This document shows positions 45,028 through 56,415 of a stretch of 64,000 nucleotides of DNA, one piece after another; the first letter of the stretch is position 1, and each line of letters begins with the position of its first letter. A program made the translations under genes and the position numbers. The stretch is from Cheiracanthium punctorium (lineage: Eukaryota; Arthropoda; Arachnida; Araneae; Cheiracanthiidae), in contig JAWZYV010011897.1 of assembly GCA_038373885.1 (NCBI GenBank), positions 1 to 64,000 on the forward strand, in the 5' to 3' direction. The notes beneath the pieces are model-generated. The model made no database searches. It saw only the letters and a list, made by a program, of their open reading frames with translations, and had not been told where the DNA came from.

Positions 45028-46968
45028 CACCAAACCCTAGTGTCCTACTAATAATACATGCAAGAATAGCAGAACCTTATCGTTTTTTCTCTGTAGACTG
45101 CCGAAAATCTCCAGCAGAGAAGATAATGGGCGTGTCAAGCCATTTGAAGCCAAAAGTTAAATGCATCTTTATGAATGCATAAATGAATGCAGACATGCAA
45201 TCAAAATGCACGAGAAGTGTGAAGTATTTACATGTTTTCAATCACAAAGAAATTGTTTCGAAAGACTTCATACAAAATAACTGTAATTTTTTTTCTCATT
45301 TTGCTCAATTATAGCCTCGTGTCCCATTATTAAGAACATTTCTTAATTAGTTTTGAAAATGGCTGAATGTTATGATATTTCATATTTATGATACTTACAT
45401 ATTAGTTCAGCACATCATTGATTTTGTATCTGCTCTATTCAAAATTTAGAGCCGAAAGGGGGGGGGTAAGAATAATGCGCATAATATTTATGGTATGTAC
45501 ATTCTTCACAATATTTAGCTCCATTATTACCTTGTGCTTGAACATTTATGCTCTACTACAATGGAGCCAATGTCTTCAAATCATAGCACAAGGGTATGCA
45601 AAAAAACATATAAAAGCCCCTTTTTATACAAACATTATGCAAATTTTCATATTTGTAGCAAGGTGTTAATAAAGTAAATCGTCAGATGTGTACTGGACTA
45701 GTGTAAGATTGTATTAGTGAGAGATTTCAACATAAATGTGTTTCACCAAAATACCTTGTATTTTATCAAAGTAAAGAGATTTATGTATCTAGAACTGCTA
45801 GCAAATTCACAGCATGAATTAATCAAAATCTTCTTCTGAGGACAAATTGTATTCAAATAACTTGTCACATTCTACTATATTAAATAATTATGCAAATTAA
45901 TAAAATTTCCAAAATTCGCATTCAGGTTTGCAAACAAATCTGGCAAAAAATATCTTGATAGATTTGACATTTATTATTCTTAGATGTAGCTTTCAACGTT
46001 TCACGATCGCTCTAAACGTTATCGGTCAGAAAATAAAAATATTTTTCCTTAAAACTATGCGAAACATCCCAACCACCACTAACACTACTTTTATAAAAAA
46101 AATACCAATTTCTTTCCTAAAATATCTTTCAAAATCTTTATTGGTTTAACATTTTAGAAAAAAAAAATGTCTGTTTTAAAATGTCCCTAGATATTTTTTT
46201 CGTAAAGTTAAAATTATGGGTCACATACTTTTCCTCTTTATAGGGGAAAATATTTCCGAAAAATAACTTTGAAAAACTGTACATCAGCGTCTTCTGAACA
46301 GCAAGGAAATTCTTTATGCAATAAATTCCACTAACCTAGGCGATTTATAACACCCACTCTCGTGGAATTTTGAACAGCAATCACACATTGTGTGGGACCA
46401 CCAAATTCCGGCTTTCTTTCGTTACTTTTGCTTTTTTTATTATTCTTATTTGATACATGGCTATTTCAAAAGATGTGAAAAAAACTAGCCGTGCAGACGA
46501 TTTATCTTTTGGCCACGGGGGAGGGTGGGATTCTCAGAAGTTGAAATATAAGTATAACGACTTATGAATATGAATATACTTATAAAAATATACAAATACA
46601 AACTGGATGAACGACGCAGAAAAGAAGGGTGTGTCCGTGCAAAAATTGTATTGGATAAAGTATATTTGTGTTTTTATTATTGTAAAAAGTTTCAAAATGG
46701 AACAGTTTACATACTAAAATTTTATATCGCAGTTATATACGGGATCAGAAATATTATCTGCATCCGTAATGAACAACAGTAAATTTACCTGATATGACAG
46801 CGTTTTATTTTTTTTCCCCCTGCTAAATCTTTGATCTGAGAAATGAGAAACCAGATTTATAACCCCCCCCCCCTCCAAAAAAATAAATAAATAAATAATC
46901 CAATTTTAACGGTGTTTTTTTTTAATCATCTCAAATTTTTGGAAGACAAGTTTTCAAAATTAAACTTC
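45028..46968. other. Non-coding stretch, nothing recognised
   Basis: Open frames 45418-45669, 45928-46149 and 46564-46782 are AT-rich and hydrophobic or lysine-rich by composition, with no family motif. AATA-type simple repeats near 46880-46900 and a C-run at 46864. Confidence 0.35.
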
Positions 46969-47618
46969 TTAATCCTTTAACGCGCAGTGTTCCCGCTCTG
47001 GGAACACCAAACTCTGACGTTTTGACTGTTGCCAGTCACGAAGAATAGATTTGATTTCTATAAAAATAGTTGCGGGTGACATAGCTCCACGAGAATCCTT
47101 TACTTTTTAGCACGTCATTTCCTCATAAAGAAAAATGGTCACAATTATTTTTAACAGCACCGACGTCTGCTGAAAAATGGAAGAATTCGAGAATAGCTGG
47201 AGAGATTGCCCAATGCTGAAAAAAGGGTATCCGTTGTCATCGCTCGACTTAACTACCAGCAAGATGGCGGACGATCGAAACGTTCATCGCGTGCCACAGC
47301 TCTAGAGACCCTTTTTTGACGACAGCTGACTGTGCGAGCACACATGTAAGAAACGGCATTTCTTAAAGTTTTATCTCTGCATTAGATTATCTCTACACAT
47401 TAGATTATCCGCATTAGATTATCTCTTATATTATCTCGCACAGCCAGCATCTCTGCTGGCTGTGCGAGCACTGCCAGCTGCGTCAAAAGAGGGTCTCTAG
47501 ATCTGTGGAACGCGATGAACGTTTCGAACGTCCACCATCTTGCTGGTAGTTAAGTCGAGCGATGGACACGGCTGTCCTTTTTTCAGCATTGTGAAAGGGT
47601 TGCGCCTTAAAGGGTTAA
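46969..47618 (+). mobile_element. piggyBac-like MITE, copy 5 with insertion at the palindrome centre
   Basis: TTAA at 46969-46972 and 47615-47618. It carries about 130 bp of foreign sequence at 47340-47470 exactly where the two arms of the palindrome meet. The insert has repeated GCATTAGATTATCTCT units, and its first 50 bp match 48724-48774 in inverse orientation. Confidence 0.75.
47341..47390 (+). repeat. 50-bp segment, inverse partner of 48724-48774
   Basis: CACATGTAAGAAACGGCATT followed by TCTTAAAGTTTTATCTCTGC; the reverse complement of 48724-48774 agrees except for about two changes. Confidence 0.75.
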
Positions 47619-47744
47619 TCAGAGAAAAACCTTTATGTTAAAATATTCTATGCTTTAGCATTATACGAATATAATAGTATTAAATGAACTAACGCTACAT
47701 AAATACCTTCTATACTAACCCATTTCAGGTTTTTTATTATTATT

Positions 47745-47860
47745 ATGGGAAGCCTACATGAGGGGCATCTACCTACAGGGGTTGCCTTGGTCGGAGGACT
47801 CTTTAAGAGGCTGTAAAGCGTACATCTGGAGAAAACTGACCAAAACTCCTGACCTCTAGG
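47745..47860 (-). repeat. SINE body (minus strand)
   Basis: In reverse complement: GTCAGGAGTTTTGGTCAGTT, TTCTCCAGATGTACGCTTTA and CCGACCAAGGCAACCCC, as in the other copies of the family. Confidence 0.5.
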
Positions 47861-47888
47861 CCTTTTCTTTTTAATCAGATCTGAAAGG

Positions 47889-47975
47889 GCTAATGGCCAC
47901 TCGGACGAGTGGATAGGACACTGAACATGCTAGACGGCTGAAGTGGGAAGATCCGCTCATTCGGGCCCACCGCGC
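47889..47975 (+). repeat. tRNA-like SINE head
   Basis: AATGGCCACTCGGACGAGTG then ATAGGACACTGAACATGCTA resembles the tRNA-like head of 32098-32170 (GGCCA, then AAGACACTAAACA, then TAGATGGCTAAAGTG). It is head-to-head with the minus-strand SINE body just upstream. Confidence 0.45.
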
Positions 47976-48723
47976 AACAACCTGAACATAGGATTCACAT
48001 TTCTTACATTTCAGAGTAAGAATTTTATAGATAATATTTTTTTCTTTGAAAAAAGATGGCCACGCACACTTTTTCACGTCTATTAATCAAAGACGAATTT
48101 AGAAATACCCTGAAATTGATTTTTAACCCTCCAAGCGGCTATGACGCAAATTCTCGTCAGTTTTGTTTCCAGTTTTCACTGTAATGCATCTGTACTTTAA
48201 ATTGTTTATAACGCTCAAGTATCATAAAATATGTTTTGATATTAAAGCTCGTAAGTAATTTAGGGGATTATTTTTCTAACAATTATAAATCCTCCTATCA
48301 AAATTTTATTATTTTTTTACATATAATTTTAAAGCTATATGAAAATTTTACAGTGAAAACAACTACTACATTATTTGACCATTTCCAATGCGTGAGAGGG
48401 TTTAAGTATTCATGAGTGCCGTCTTTTAGGGCAAGAATTTTATGAATAACTCTTTTTTTTTCTTTGACATCACGCGGGATGTTAAAAGGACATTTTGCCC
48501 CCCTATCCCCATAGCTTGCTAATTTTTGAGTATGTTGTCTAATCTAGCACCTTTGTTAGAAAACTCTCATAAACTACATTCCAAATTTTGTATTATTAGC
48601 TTCAGTAGTTCCGCTAGGCGAGTTATTGACACACGAATAAAGGATATTACTTCCCGTATCCCTAATATAGCACACCATCACGTAGAATTTTGTGAAAAAA
48701 ACTGTGAATGATAATAATAATAT

Positions 48724-48774
48724 AATAATCTAATGCAGAGATAAAATCTTAAGAAATGCAGTTTCTTACATGTG
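48724..48774 (-). repeat. Inverse partner of the insert in MITE copy 5
   Basis: See 47341-47390. It lies 1.1 kb downstream of that MITE, outside it, in plain AT-rich DNA. Confidence 0.75.
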
Positions 48775-49009
48775 TGTTTTCAAGCAGTTATAAAGGTAAT
48801 TTCCTTTTTTTCTTAAAATCAATCCATACTTTTTTGCACAGTACGCTTACAATGTATTGCTATACTTTTCACTAAAAAAAAAAACCGTAAAAGAAAAATC
48901 TTCCCTGCAAAACGGAAGGGAAGGAAGAGAAAAAAGAAAACCATGTTATATGAAGTAAGAAAATAGGATGAAACATCTTTTTTATCTGATTAGGTACTGA
49001 AAACCGTCC

Positions 49010-49370
49010 GATTTTGACTCCACAGTGATTATCACACTTATAACACCAGTCCATTTATTCGTACCGGACGTGATGGGAGTGCTCATAATGTGGGAAACCG
49101 AGTTAAAAAAAAAAAAAAAAAAAAAGAGCTGTTGTTACAAGAGCAACAACAAATGCAATTGGAAGGGATCTCAAAAGATAGTTACTTACATCAACTGCTA
49201 TCCGTAACACTGTTCGTTGAGTATCGGAGAAAAGAGATAAATCGCTTTACGTGATTTGTATTCAGTGGCTCTTTTCAGACAGCATTAGTCCCCGAAGTAA
49301 TTTCAAACCGTTGCTTCTGGACATCAAATATCGATTCGCACAGGAAATGGAAACTAAGTAAATGATGTTT
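49010..49370 (+). repeat. Dispersed repeat, copy 2 (partner at 19240-19625)
   Basis: Shared blocks are listed under copy 1. This copy has a 20-base poly-A at about 49106 and no usable reading frame. Confidence 0.5.
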
Positions 49371-49657
49371 CCTTCGGAGATTTTTCGACGTGAAGCGTCT
49401 TTCACTGTTGTTTTCTGTTTCCAGATCGCTGTTACATTCTACATTAATCGCGTTTTCATCTTTCCAGCCGTGCTATCAGCGTGGTTAACTCTGATTTTAT
49501 TACATGGGGGAAAGTCCAAAATTACTCGCTCAGCTGGATTTTTTAATTTGTCCCATAATCTTTTAAAAGAGGGCTGTTTATATGCTTTAAAGTGGTGTTG
49601 AAATAATGTTTGTTTGAAGTTCCTAGAATTGCTTATAGATGGCAGCACTTGACTTAT

Positions 49658-49723
49658 ACTTGACTTGAGTGTTTAGCACACTTGACTTGAGTGTTTAGCA
49701 CACTTGACTTGAGTGTTTTGAGT
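49658..49723. repeat. 22-bp tandem repeat, three units
   Basis: ACTTGACTTGAGTGTTTAGC repeats at a 22-bp spacing (49660, 49682, 49704). Confidence 0.85.
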
Positions 49724-49749
49724 GGAGAATTTTCGTGCGCAACATGGAG

Positions 49750-49815
49750 TAAATATGGCTAGAGCGTTCAGCTATTAACTGGAAAACTAGAGGTTCAAGA
49801 CTACCTGTTGATGCC
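49750..49815 (+). repeat. Possible tRNA-like SINE head
   Basis: ATGGCTAGAGCGTTCAG then GAGGTTCAAGACT resemble A and B boxes. It does not fold as a tRNA by eye. Confidence 0.25.
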
Positions 49816-50499
49816 AACACTTTTTTCATATGCTTTTTCTAGTAAGAAAAAAGGAATGAATGCAACATTTTTTCAGTCGTTCATTCATAAGCATGTGCAG
49901 TAACTACCGTTTGTCCATTTATACCAGTCAAGATTTTCATTTTTCTGCGTGTAGCTGTATAGATACGAAGTTATGTTTAGTTGTTATTTTTTATAAATAC
50001 GTAAAAAAATATTAGACCACGCTGTATTAGTAAGCGGTTATGTTTTATTTACGGACTGACTAGTAAAAAGTAATACTTTTTATTCAGTTTAAAAGGTTCA
50101 TGTTTAACCATATTCATGAAATTTAAAACACTTATATGCATTTTAAGTTGATTTTTATTTAAAGATAGCTGCTGATGAGAGTCAGAAAAGAGATTTACAT
50201 TTAGATGCATGTGTGTATAATTTTAATTCAAAACCTAGTAGATCTTCCCTAATTTGTTTTTTATTTTAACTTCAAAAATCATATAAAGAAAACGATTTTT
50301 TAGAAGGAGAAAATATGAGAGTAAAAAAGGGACTATGAAAAGAAAATAGAGAAAATAAACGGAATTCCCTTTAAAAATACAAATTTCATTTTGTTCTTAT
50401 TAGTGGGATCGTAAATTGATGTAATTTTTACGTATGTGAATATTTCGCTTAGGGCAAACTGCTGAAACTGAATAGCACGAAATTTGGAGTATGTGTGAG

Positions 50500-50541
<42 letters not shown>

Positions 50542-51413
50542 TGGTGCTACACGACAAGAGTTTGCTTCAAAATTCGTAACCTTTGAGGAGTAGGGATCCA
50601 AAATTTTTCAGTTTTAAAATCAGATAATAATGCTGGTTAAACATATATATAAAAAAATCAATGTATAATTTTCCACTTATCAAATTAATAATAAATATGA
50701 ACTGGAAATTTAAAATTAAAAAAATCATATTAGGAGCACACTCTCAGATAAGTCAAAATATATGCATTTTGGGATACTATTTTAAATATTTAATATCTAT
50801 TACGATCGAAAATACCTATTTATTTTAATTTTTGAAAGTTAATCTTTTTCATAAATATGTGAAAAAAATATTTTTAACCACGAAAAGCATCGTTAGAAAT
50901 AGATGTCATCTCTGAAATGTGTAAAGTGAGGAAGAATTTGACGACGAATTTTTTCCTTTCAAGTTGACGATAATCTTCTTAGACCATTAGCGTCCAGCAA
51001 TTTCCACCACTTTCTCCAATTTATGCTAATGCCTGTAGTGATAAATTCCCTACATTTGTGCGTTATAGGAAGAATGTACTTCTCTTTCTAAAGAATATGA
51101 ATAAAACAGTGAAAGATTAGCATTTTACTTTGCTATTGCGAAGCATTTTGTGAAACTCAAATATTTTATGCAGGAAACAAAAATAAGAAAATAAATTAAT
51201 GCCTCTGTATTTTTGCGACTGGAAAATTTTGCGACCATCAACAAAAAATGACGCTGGAGGACGTTCATGGATATTAAGGACGTTAGTGGGTTAGTTTGGC
51301 ACTGTAATTAAGCAACATAAAGCTATTTTCTTCTGAGTATCAAGCTCTGGGCTAAATAATACTTGCAGAACGGAGTGAATACTCACCGCCTCATTCTTCA
51401 GCACTTTACACTT
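49816..51413. other. AT-rich stretch with poly-T, no gene seen
   Basis: Contains a 34-base T-run at 50503-50536. No motif-bearing open frame. Confidence 0.4.
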
Positions 51414-51493
51414 GGGTTAATCCAAACACTCATGTTAAAGTCATGGGTAAGATATTTCACCCATTACTTTAACTTGGGTGTTTGGATTAATCC
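51414..51493. repeat. Hairpin, ~34-bp arms
   Basis: GGTTAATCCAAACACTCATG on the left and GGGTGTTTGGATTAATCC on the right pair with a few mismatches, continuing through GTTAAAGTCATGGGT/ACCCATTACTTTAAC. Confidence 0.65.
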
Positions 51494-51958
51494 GCGTGTT
51501 AATTGTTTGGTAAATATGGTCATAAGTATTATGTTGTCTTGTCTCATTTTAATTGCATCACACCTCTATTAGGAAATCTTCTTACTTCAACAAGATTATT
51601 TTCCATTTCAATCAGCAAAAATACTGAAATAACATTACATATAAAATCGATCAGTAAGGTTATTCAGAAAGAAAAAGTTTGAATATGTGTTCAGATAAAG
51701 CTGAAGCTTACTTTTAATGCACCAACATTAGTAACATATATGGAAGGAATTAAGTGTGATCGCCATTCTTTTAAAATGTCAACTTTTTCGTCTAAAATAT
51801 TTCAATAAATAAAATCGCACACTCTACTGCCTTGTGAGCTAAATGCACTCGATGGTCGCTAGTTTCCACATATGACACCATTCAGGAATTCCGTCCCCTT
51901 TTAATTAGGGTTGGTAATGACGTAAGAACTTAATGAAAATTACATGCAAAACCTGAGG

Positions 51959-51980
51959 ACCAAGCACACAATTCTGGTTA
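51959..51980 (+). promoter_or_regulatory. Conserved upstream box of the second orphan gene
   Basis: ACCAAGCACACAATTCTGGT and the next two bases match 23313-23334 at all but two positions, 41 bp before the TATA box. Confidence 0.6.
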
Positions 51981-51999
51981 ATGTAGTTGTCAAACAGAC

Positions 52000-52007
52000 T
52001 ATAAATC
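52000..52007 (+). promoter_or_regulatory. TATA box (TATAAATC) of the second orphan gene
   Basis: Same place relative to the upstream box and the 5' UTR element as in the first gene. Start site probably near 52030. Confidence 0.65.
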
Positions 52008-52036
52008 GCGCCACGAATAAACACGTGACAGCATCT

Positions 52037-52067
52037 GTCAGACAAGTCGGAGTTCACGCTTCGCGCT
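52037..52067 (+). promoter_or_regulatory. Conserved 5' UTR element with stem-loop
   Basis: Matches 23393-23423 at 30 of 31 bases. CGGAG (52048-52052) and CTTCG (52059-52063) form the stem around TTCACG. Distance from the TATA box is 37 bp here and 38 bp in the first gene. Confidence 0.65.
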
Positions 52068-52111
52068 CTTACAAGAAAAGCATTGGGCAGAAAAAATAAC
52101 AATAAAGTAAA

Positions 52112-52690
52112 ATGTGTGGACCAACCGACAGCTTGTTGTTCGCCGAAGACCTTATAACTTACGTGGCTCTAAGACATTCAATTCCATGGACGTCGAAAAT
52201 AAGAGCCAGCAGATTTCGCCATGAACTTAAGACTATTTTTACCCCTGCTATAGGAGAGGCTCTTATAGCTATAATGCGGAAACTATCTTTTGAAATACGT
52301 GAAACGTATCTTCGTGCGCTCGAGATAGAGCGCAACAGACCGGGCAGGCCCACCAAGAGTAGGACTCTAAGGCTGCCTGACAACAGCCCTCCGGTTTTCA
52401 ATTCGCTGGCTTTCTATTTCTACCATGCTTGGTACTGTGGGCTCGCAATCCGTTTCCACAGGAATGGAGACGAAAAAATTCTGGAATCGACCATGTTCTG
52501 CATAGCGGGAGATCTTCACCGGCTCCTTGAGCCAGCAACTTCGGCTGCGCTTCGAAACGTGCAGGAGACTTGCTACGTCATTTTATCAGATGGCTGGCTT
52601 GACGGCGATGTTGGAAGACGCTACGAAAATGCGATTATAAGAGCGGCTAGTATAAAGCCCATGAATGCACAAGAAAATCGAAGAACGTAG
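52112..52690 (+). CDS. Orphan protein, short paralogue (192 aa)
   Basis: Same unrecognised family as 23450-24628. The start ATG (AAAATGTG) is fixed by the conserved N-terminus with GPTDSLLFAEDL at residues 3-14. WTSK is at 26-29 and RFR at 34-36. A central block has YCGLAI at 108-113, LHRLLEP at 135-141, TSAAL at 143-147 and GWLD at 161-164. Between the blocks (about 72-96) it has a basic, proline-containing insert not aligned with the first protein. It ends soon after GWLD and lacks the C-terminal 19-residue repeats, and no frameshifted continuation of that tail is visible after the stop. Single exon, no introns evident, no signal peptide. The promoter, 5' UTR and 3' end are shared with the paralogue, so both are probably expressed together. 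The minus-strand open frame 52159-52401 is a shadow. Confidence 0.78.
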   Translation: MCGPTDSLLFAEDLITYVALRHSIPWTSKIRASRFRHELKTIFTPAIGEALIAIMRKLSFEIRETYLRALEIERNRPGRPTKSRTLRLPDNSPPVFNSLAFYFYHAWYCGLAIRFHRNGDEKILESTMFCIAGDLHRLLEPATSAALRNVQETCYVILSDGWLDGDVGRRYENAIIRAASIKPMNAQENRRT

Positions 52691-52887
52691 CTACGATTGA
52701 AGGTACGGATGAGCTTCGGCGCATTCCATGTGTTTCCCACTAAGGCATTAGTACATCATTGCTACTCATAACATTCGTTGTAAAAACTTTTATCCATGCT
52801 TTTATCATATACATCAATATCGTCATTCGATTATCGTTTTTGAAAAACGACTGTTTTATTACATTTGCTCCTTTTTTTAAAATGCAT

Positions 52888-52893
52888 AATAAA
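52888..52893 (+). terminator. AATAAA polyadenylation signal of the second orphan gene
   Basis: AATAAA 198 nt after the stop, followed by GCGATTCATATTTTAAACAA and GTGTTTTC, paralleling 24703-24740. Confidence 0.7.
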
Positions 52894-52929
52894 GCGATTC
52901 ATATTTTAAACAAGTGTTTTCATTCTATT

Positions 52930-54052
52930 GCCCTTGGAAGCTGCCATGTCTGTTAATGCTGTGCAACTGAAATAAAATAAATAACATTAAAGACATAAAA
53001 TACTCATAAGGTTAGACTCCAAACATGATATTTCCCCTGGTAGCTTTGAATTGTACATATCCTTTATTTTTAAGTAAGATTTACAGATTCTATTAAGCTT
53101 CGGAAACTTTGCATTTTGAGTAACGCTGGATTGATGCACTCAAAATATAATTTTTATCAGTGTGGCTCCCAGCGGAAGAGATCGAAGCGGGGGATATAAA
53201 ATACCGGTGTAAACGTGAAAATAATCTGCAATTTCAATTATTTTTATGGGGTATAGTGTAGTGAACTTCAGACTTTCAACAAATGCGTATTTTAATGATA
53301 AATATATTTTCTTAAAATTTATTAGACATGCATTTTCGCTTAATTACGCTGTTTTAATGACTTTGCGATCTTGCATTCATCCTTAAAATATTTTTCGCGA
53401 TCTTAACGCCTTTTCGGTGGTATTATTTTTAAGAAAACTGTCATTAAAGTATCTGTTTTTTTTATTTAAAAAATGGTGTATGAAAATAAGCTGCATATCA
53501 ATATCGGGTAATAAGCTAGGTATCAATAGCTGCATTCATTTTAAGGTTTTGGACATTTTGAAATTAAAAAAACTTTGCATAAAAATTGAAATCCTCTAAT
53601 TTTTTTGGCGCGAAAATTTTGAACTCTCTAGCTCGAAAATATCACGGGAGGGAGAGTGAAGGGGTGAATGGACCAAACATTCACCAAACATTAAATTCGT
53701 GAGTTAATTCAGCAGAGCGAACCTGAACAGCAGAGTAATCTGAATAACCTCTTTGAGAGTCAAGCCGGCTTATTTAAGATACATGACCTGGTGTTTGATG
53801 AATGAACATGTAAATTTGAAGGAGACAAATAGTGTTTCCTTGTTTTTTAACCTTTCAGATCTGATTAAATTTCTCTTTGAATTAAATATTTCTTTTCTTT
53901 TGATAAGGTTGTTTGTAGTTAAAATCCTGATTATTAAATTTTCGAGCAAAATTTGTTTTTCTTTAAGTGTTTAAATTAGGACATCCATACTCTAAGATAG
54001 TATGGGTAATTTTCCTGCCTTCAATTAAGGACCCAAGGTCTGAAAGGGTTAA
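52930..54052. other. AT-rich stretch, no gene seen
   Basis: Open frames 53417-53599 and 53753-53974 are AT-driven. Nothing recognised. Confidence 0.4.
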
Positions 54053-54054
54053 AC

Positions 54055-55312
54055 TAGAGGCGTGCCAGATCGTTAAAATGTTAGATCTGCAGATACGGAT
54101 ATGAATATCGATAGCTTGTTTTTATATCGGCGGATAATTAAGCAGTTCATCTGTTTCTTATACCCGAGGATATGGATATGAAAACGGATCATCTGTTTCT
54201 TATATCCGCGGATACAGATATGAAAATAGATAACTTGTTTTTATATCAGCGGATACGGATATGAAAACGAATCATTTGTTGTCATATTCGCGGATACAGA
54301 TATAGAAACGAATCCTTTGTTGTCATATTCGCGGATACGGATATAAAAACGAATCATTTGTTGTCATATTCGCGGATACGGATATTTTTCTCTTGAAATT
54401 ATTTTGAATACATCATCTTGAAGCAAAAATTTTTGCACAATGTGTTAAATAATCTGCCACAGTGATAACTATCAGATCCTGTGCAATCCATGATTAAAAA
54501 AATAATGTGTTGGTTAAAAACACATTTTTAATCATCTTAACAGGGTGTTAAGAGCATTAAATTATCGAAATGCTAGTACCAAATTAAGTAGCTTTTCAAA
54601 TCTACAGAACCTCCAGTTTTATTAAGACAGTAGTTAGAAAAAAGTATGTGGTTTTAGTAAATAAATATGACTATGTGAACAGTTGAAAATTTTTAGGATG
54701 TCTCTTCAAAAACTGTATTAGGCACTTATGCGATAAACTTCTGCCGGTTAAAAAACTTTTTAAAAAATGTTAATCGTGACATGGTGTTCTTGTACTATAA
54801 CATTAAAATCATGAATAATTATTTCTAAATACCATAGGCCAAGTAAGGAGGGGGGGGTTTAACCCCTCCCTAAGAGTTTAGCTTCCTATACGAAAATTTC
54901 CATGACAAGAATAAGAGGTAGAGCTCTTTATTCTTTGGGGTAGATGAAGGCTATCACATAGAAAGATTCAAAAAGCTTACCAAGTTACGCCAATATGTTG
55001 ATAGCATTATATGACTAATACTAATTTAAACGAGGATTTTTGTGCTAAACAAGCTGATCCACTCAACAATAAACAGTAATTAAGTTTTAAATAATAAAAT
55101 TTGTTTAATTAAAAAGAATCATGTAATAAATAATTTGATTCATCCTGAAAAATCGAAATATCCGTAGATGATTCGTCAAAAAAATGGATACGGATAAATT
55201 TTTTCACTCTGACGGATCCTGATACGGATTATGTCGTTTTCCTCAGACGGATATGAGTAAGAATCTTTTTTCTACATATATCTAAGGATACAGATATCCA
55301 GCAAACCTATAG
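54055..55312. mobile_element. Possible element bounded by GGATACGGATAT-rich ends
   Basis: The left edge AGAGGCGTGCCAGATCG and the reverse complement of the right edge, ATAGGTTTGCTGGATATC, are weakly alike, and both flanks are rich in GGATA(C/T)GGATAT motifs (54090-54390 and 55150-55300). A hAT-like element with repeat-laden subterminal regions is possible. No target duplication or transposase was found. Confidence 0.3.
54090..54390. repeat. ~54-bp tandem repeat, about five or six units
   Basis: Units carry CGGATACGGATATGAAAACG, then AATCATTTGTTGTCATATTC. The last three are nearly identical, earlier ones more diverged. Confidence 0.8.
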
Positions 55313-55315
55313 TCA

Positions 55316-56269
55316 ATATCATTATTTCATTCGGATGGGAAAGTACGATTATACAAGTTCAAAATTCCTGCAAAAATTATCATTAATTCTTGTTAAGTTA
55401 TTTTGTAAACGTAAGATCCAAGCGGCTTTACGTAATTATTTTCACTTCAATTTTAATTTAATTTCTTTTCAGGATTAGAATAAATTTTGCATGGAAAAAA
55501 TTTACTTTTTAAATTCAGTTTTAGTTTATTTTGCATTCTTTTGCGAAGGAAAGGGGGAGGGATATATCTTTAAAAAATTATTTTGAGAATTTTTATAATA
55601 TAATCTTTAGCAAAAATGTATCATAGCCCTGTATATTTTTACGAAAATTTCCATACTCCAACACTGGGGCAATGGCATTCAGAGAGAGAGATGCGATGAA
55701 GAAACATATATGTACTCGAAAACTCAAACGTTGCCATTCTGTATCTTTGAAACAATGGAAGTAAAAAAGTTAAAGCCAATAAGATGCTTAAACATTTATT
55801 ATATCAACTTAAAACATTTATTTTAATTTTTAATTAGCATAAAAACCAAAAGCAGGTGAGAGGCTGCGATCGACAATACTTCTCGCTTCAACGTTCAATT
55901 GAAAATATTAGGGGACCTGGATCTATGAATTATCATTTTCTATGAGTAAACCCGACAGGAGATCAAAAATGTTCCCGGTTTTTGTCTTTGAATGCTGATT
56001 AAGCTCGACGCTACTTTAATTTCGGTGTATTGGGCCACTGATGGATCATAATAGATTATGAAGACCATACATTAATTTCGTAGCAATTCAAACTTATTTA
56101 GGATCGTTGGAGTACGGACCGACGGGTAAAGCGAAATTATCAATTTTCATCGTCTTTATTTCAAAGTCGTAAAGTTAAGCGAAAGAGCACTGGTTACACT
56201 TTTGCAGGACACGTTATAGTTCATCTATTACAAGCAAGAGATTGAAGACTTATCAGACATATGCGATTT
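55316..56269. other. Non-coding stretch, nothing recognised
   Basis: AT-rich. No gene. Confidence 0.4.
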
Positions 56270-56415
56270 TAGCACCTGGTCTGGAGTTTTAGTAGGTTTT
56301 CTCCAGATGCAACGTGAATACGCGTTAGAACCCCTTAGAAAGTCCTCCTACCAAGGCACCCCTCCCTTGGCAGATCGCCCTGGTGTAGCGTTGCCATAAT
56401 CACACACAACAACAA
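56270..56415 (+). repeat. SINE body
   Basis: GTCTGGAGTTTTAGTAGGTT, TTCTCCAGATGCAACGTGAA, CGCGTTAGAAC, CTTAGAAAGTCCTCC and CCAAGGCACCCCTCCC, with an ACAACAACA tail. The 5' head is diverged. Confidence 0.55.

Noticed and set aside
45418..45669. 83-codon frame with a hydrophobic middle
   Set aside because: AT-rich, no conserved motif, no splice or promoter support.
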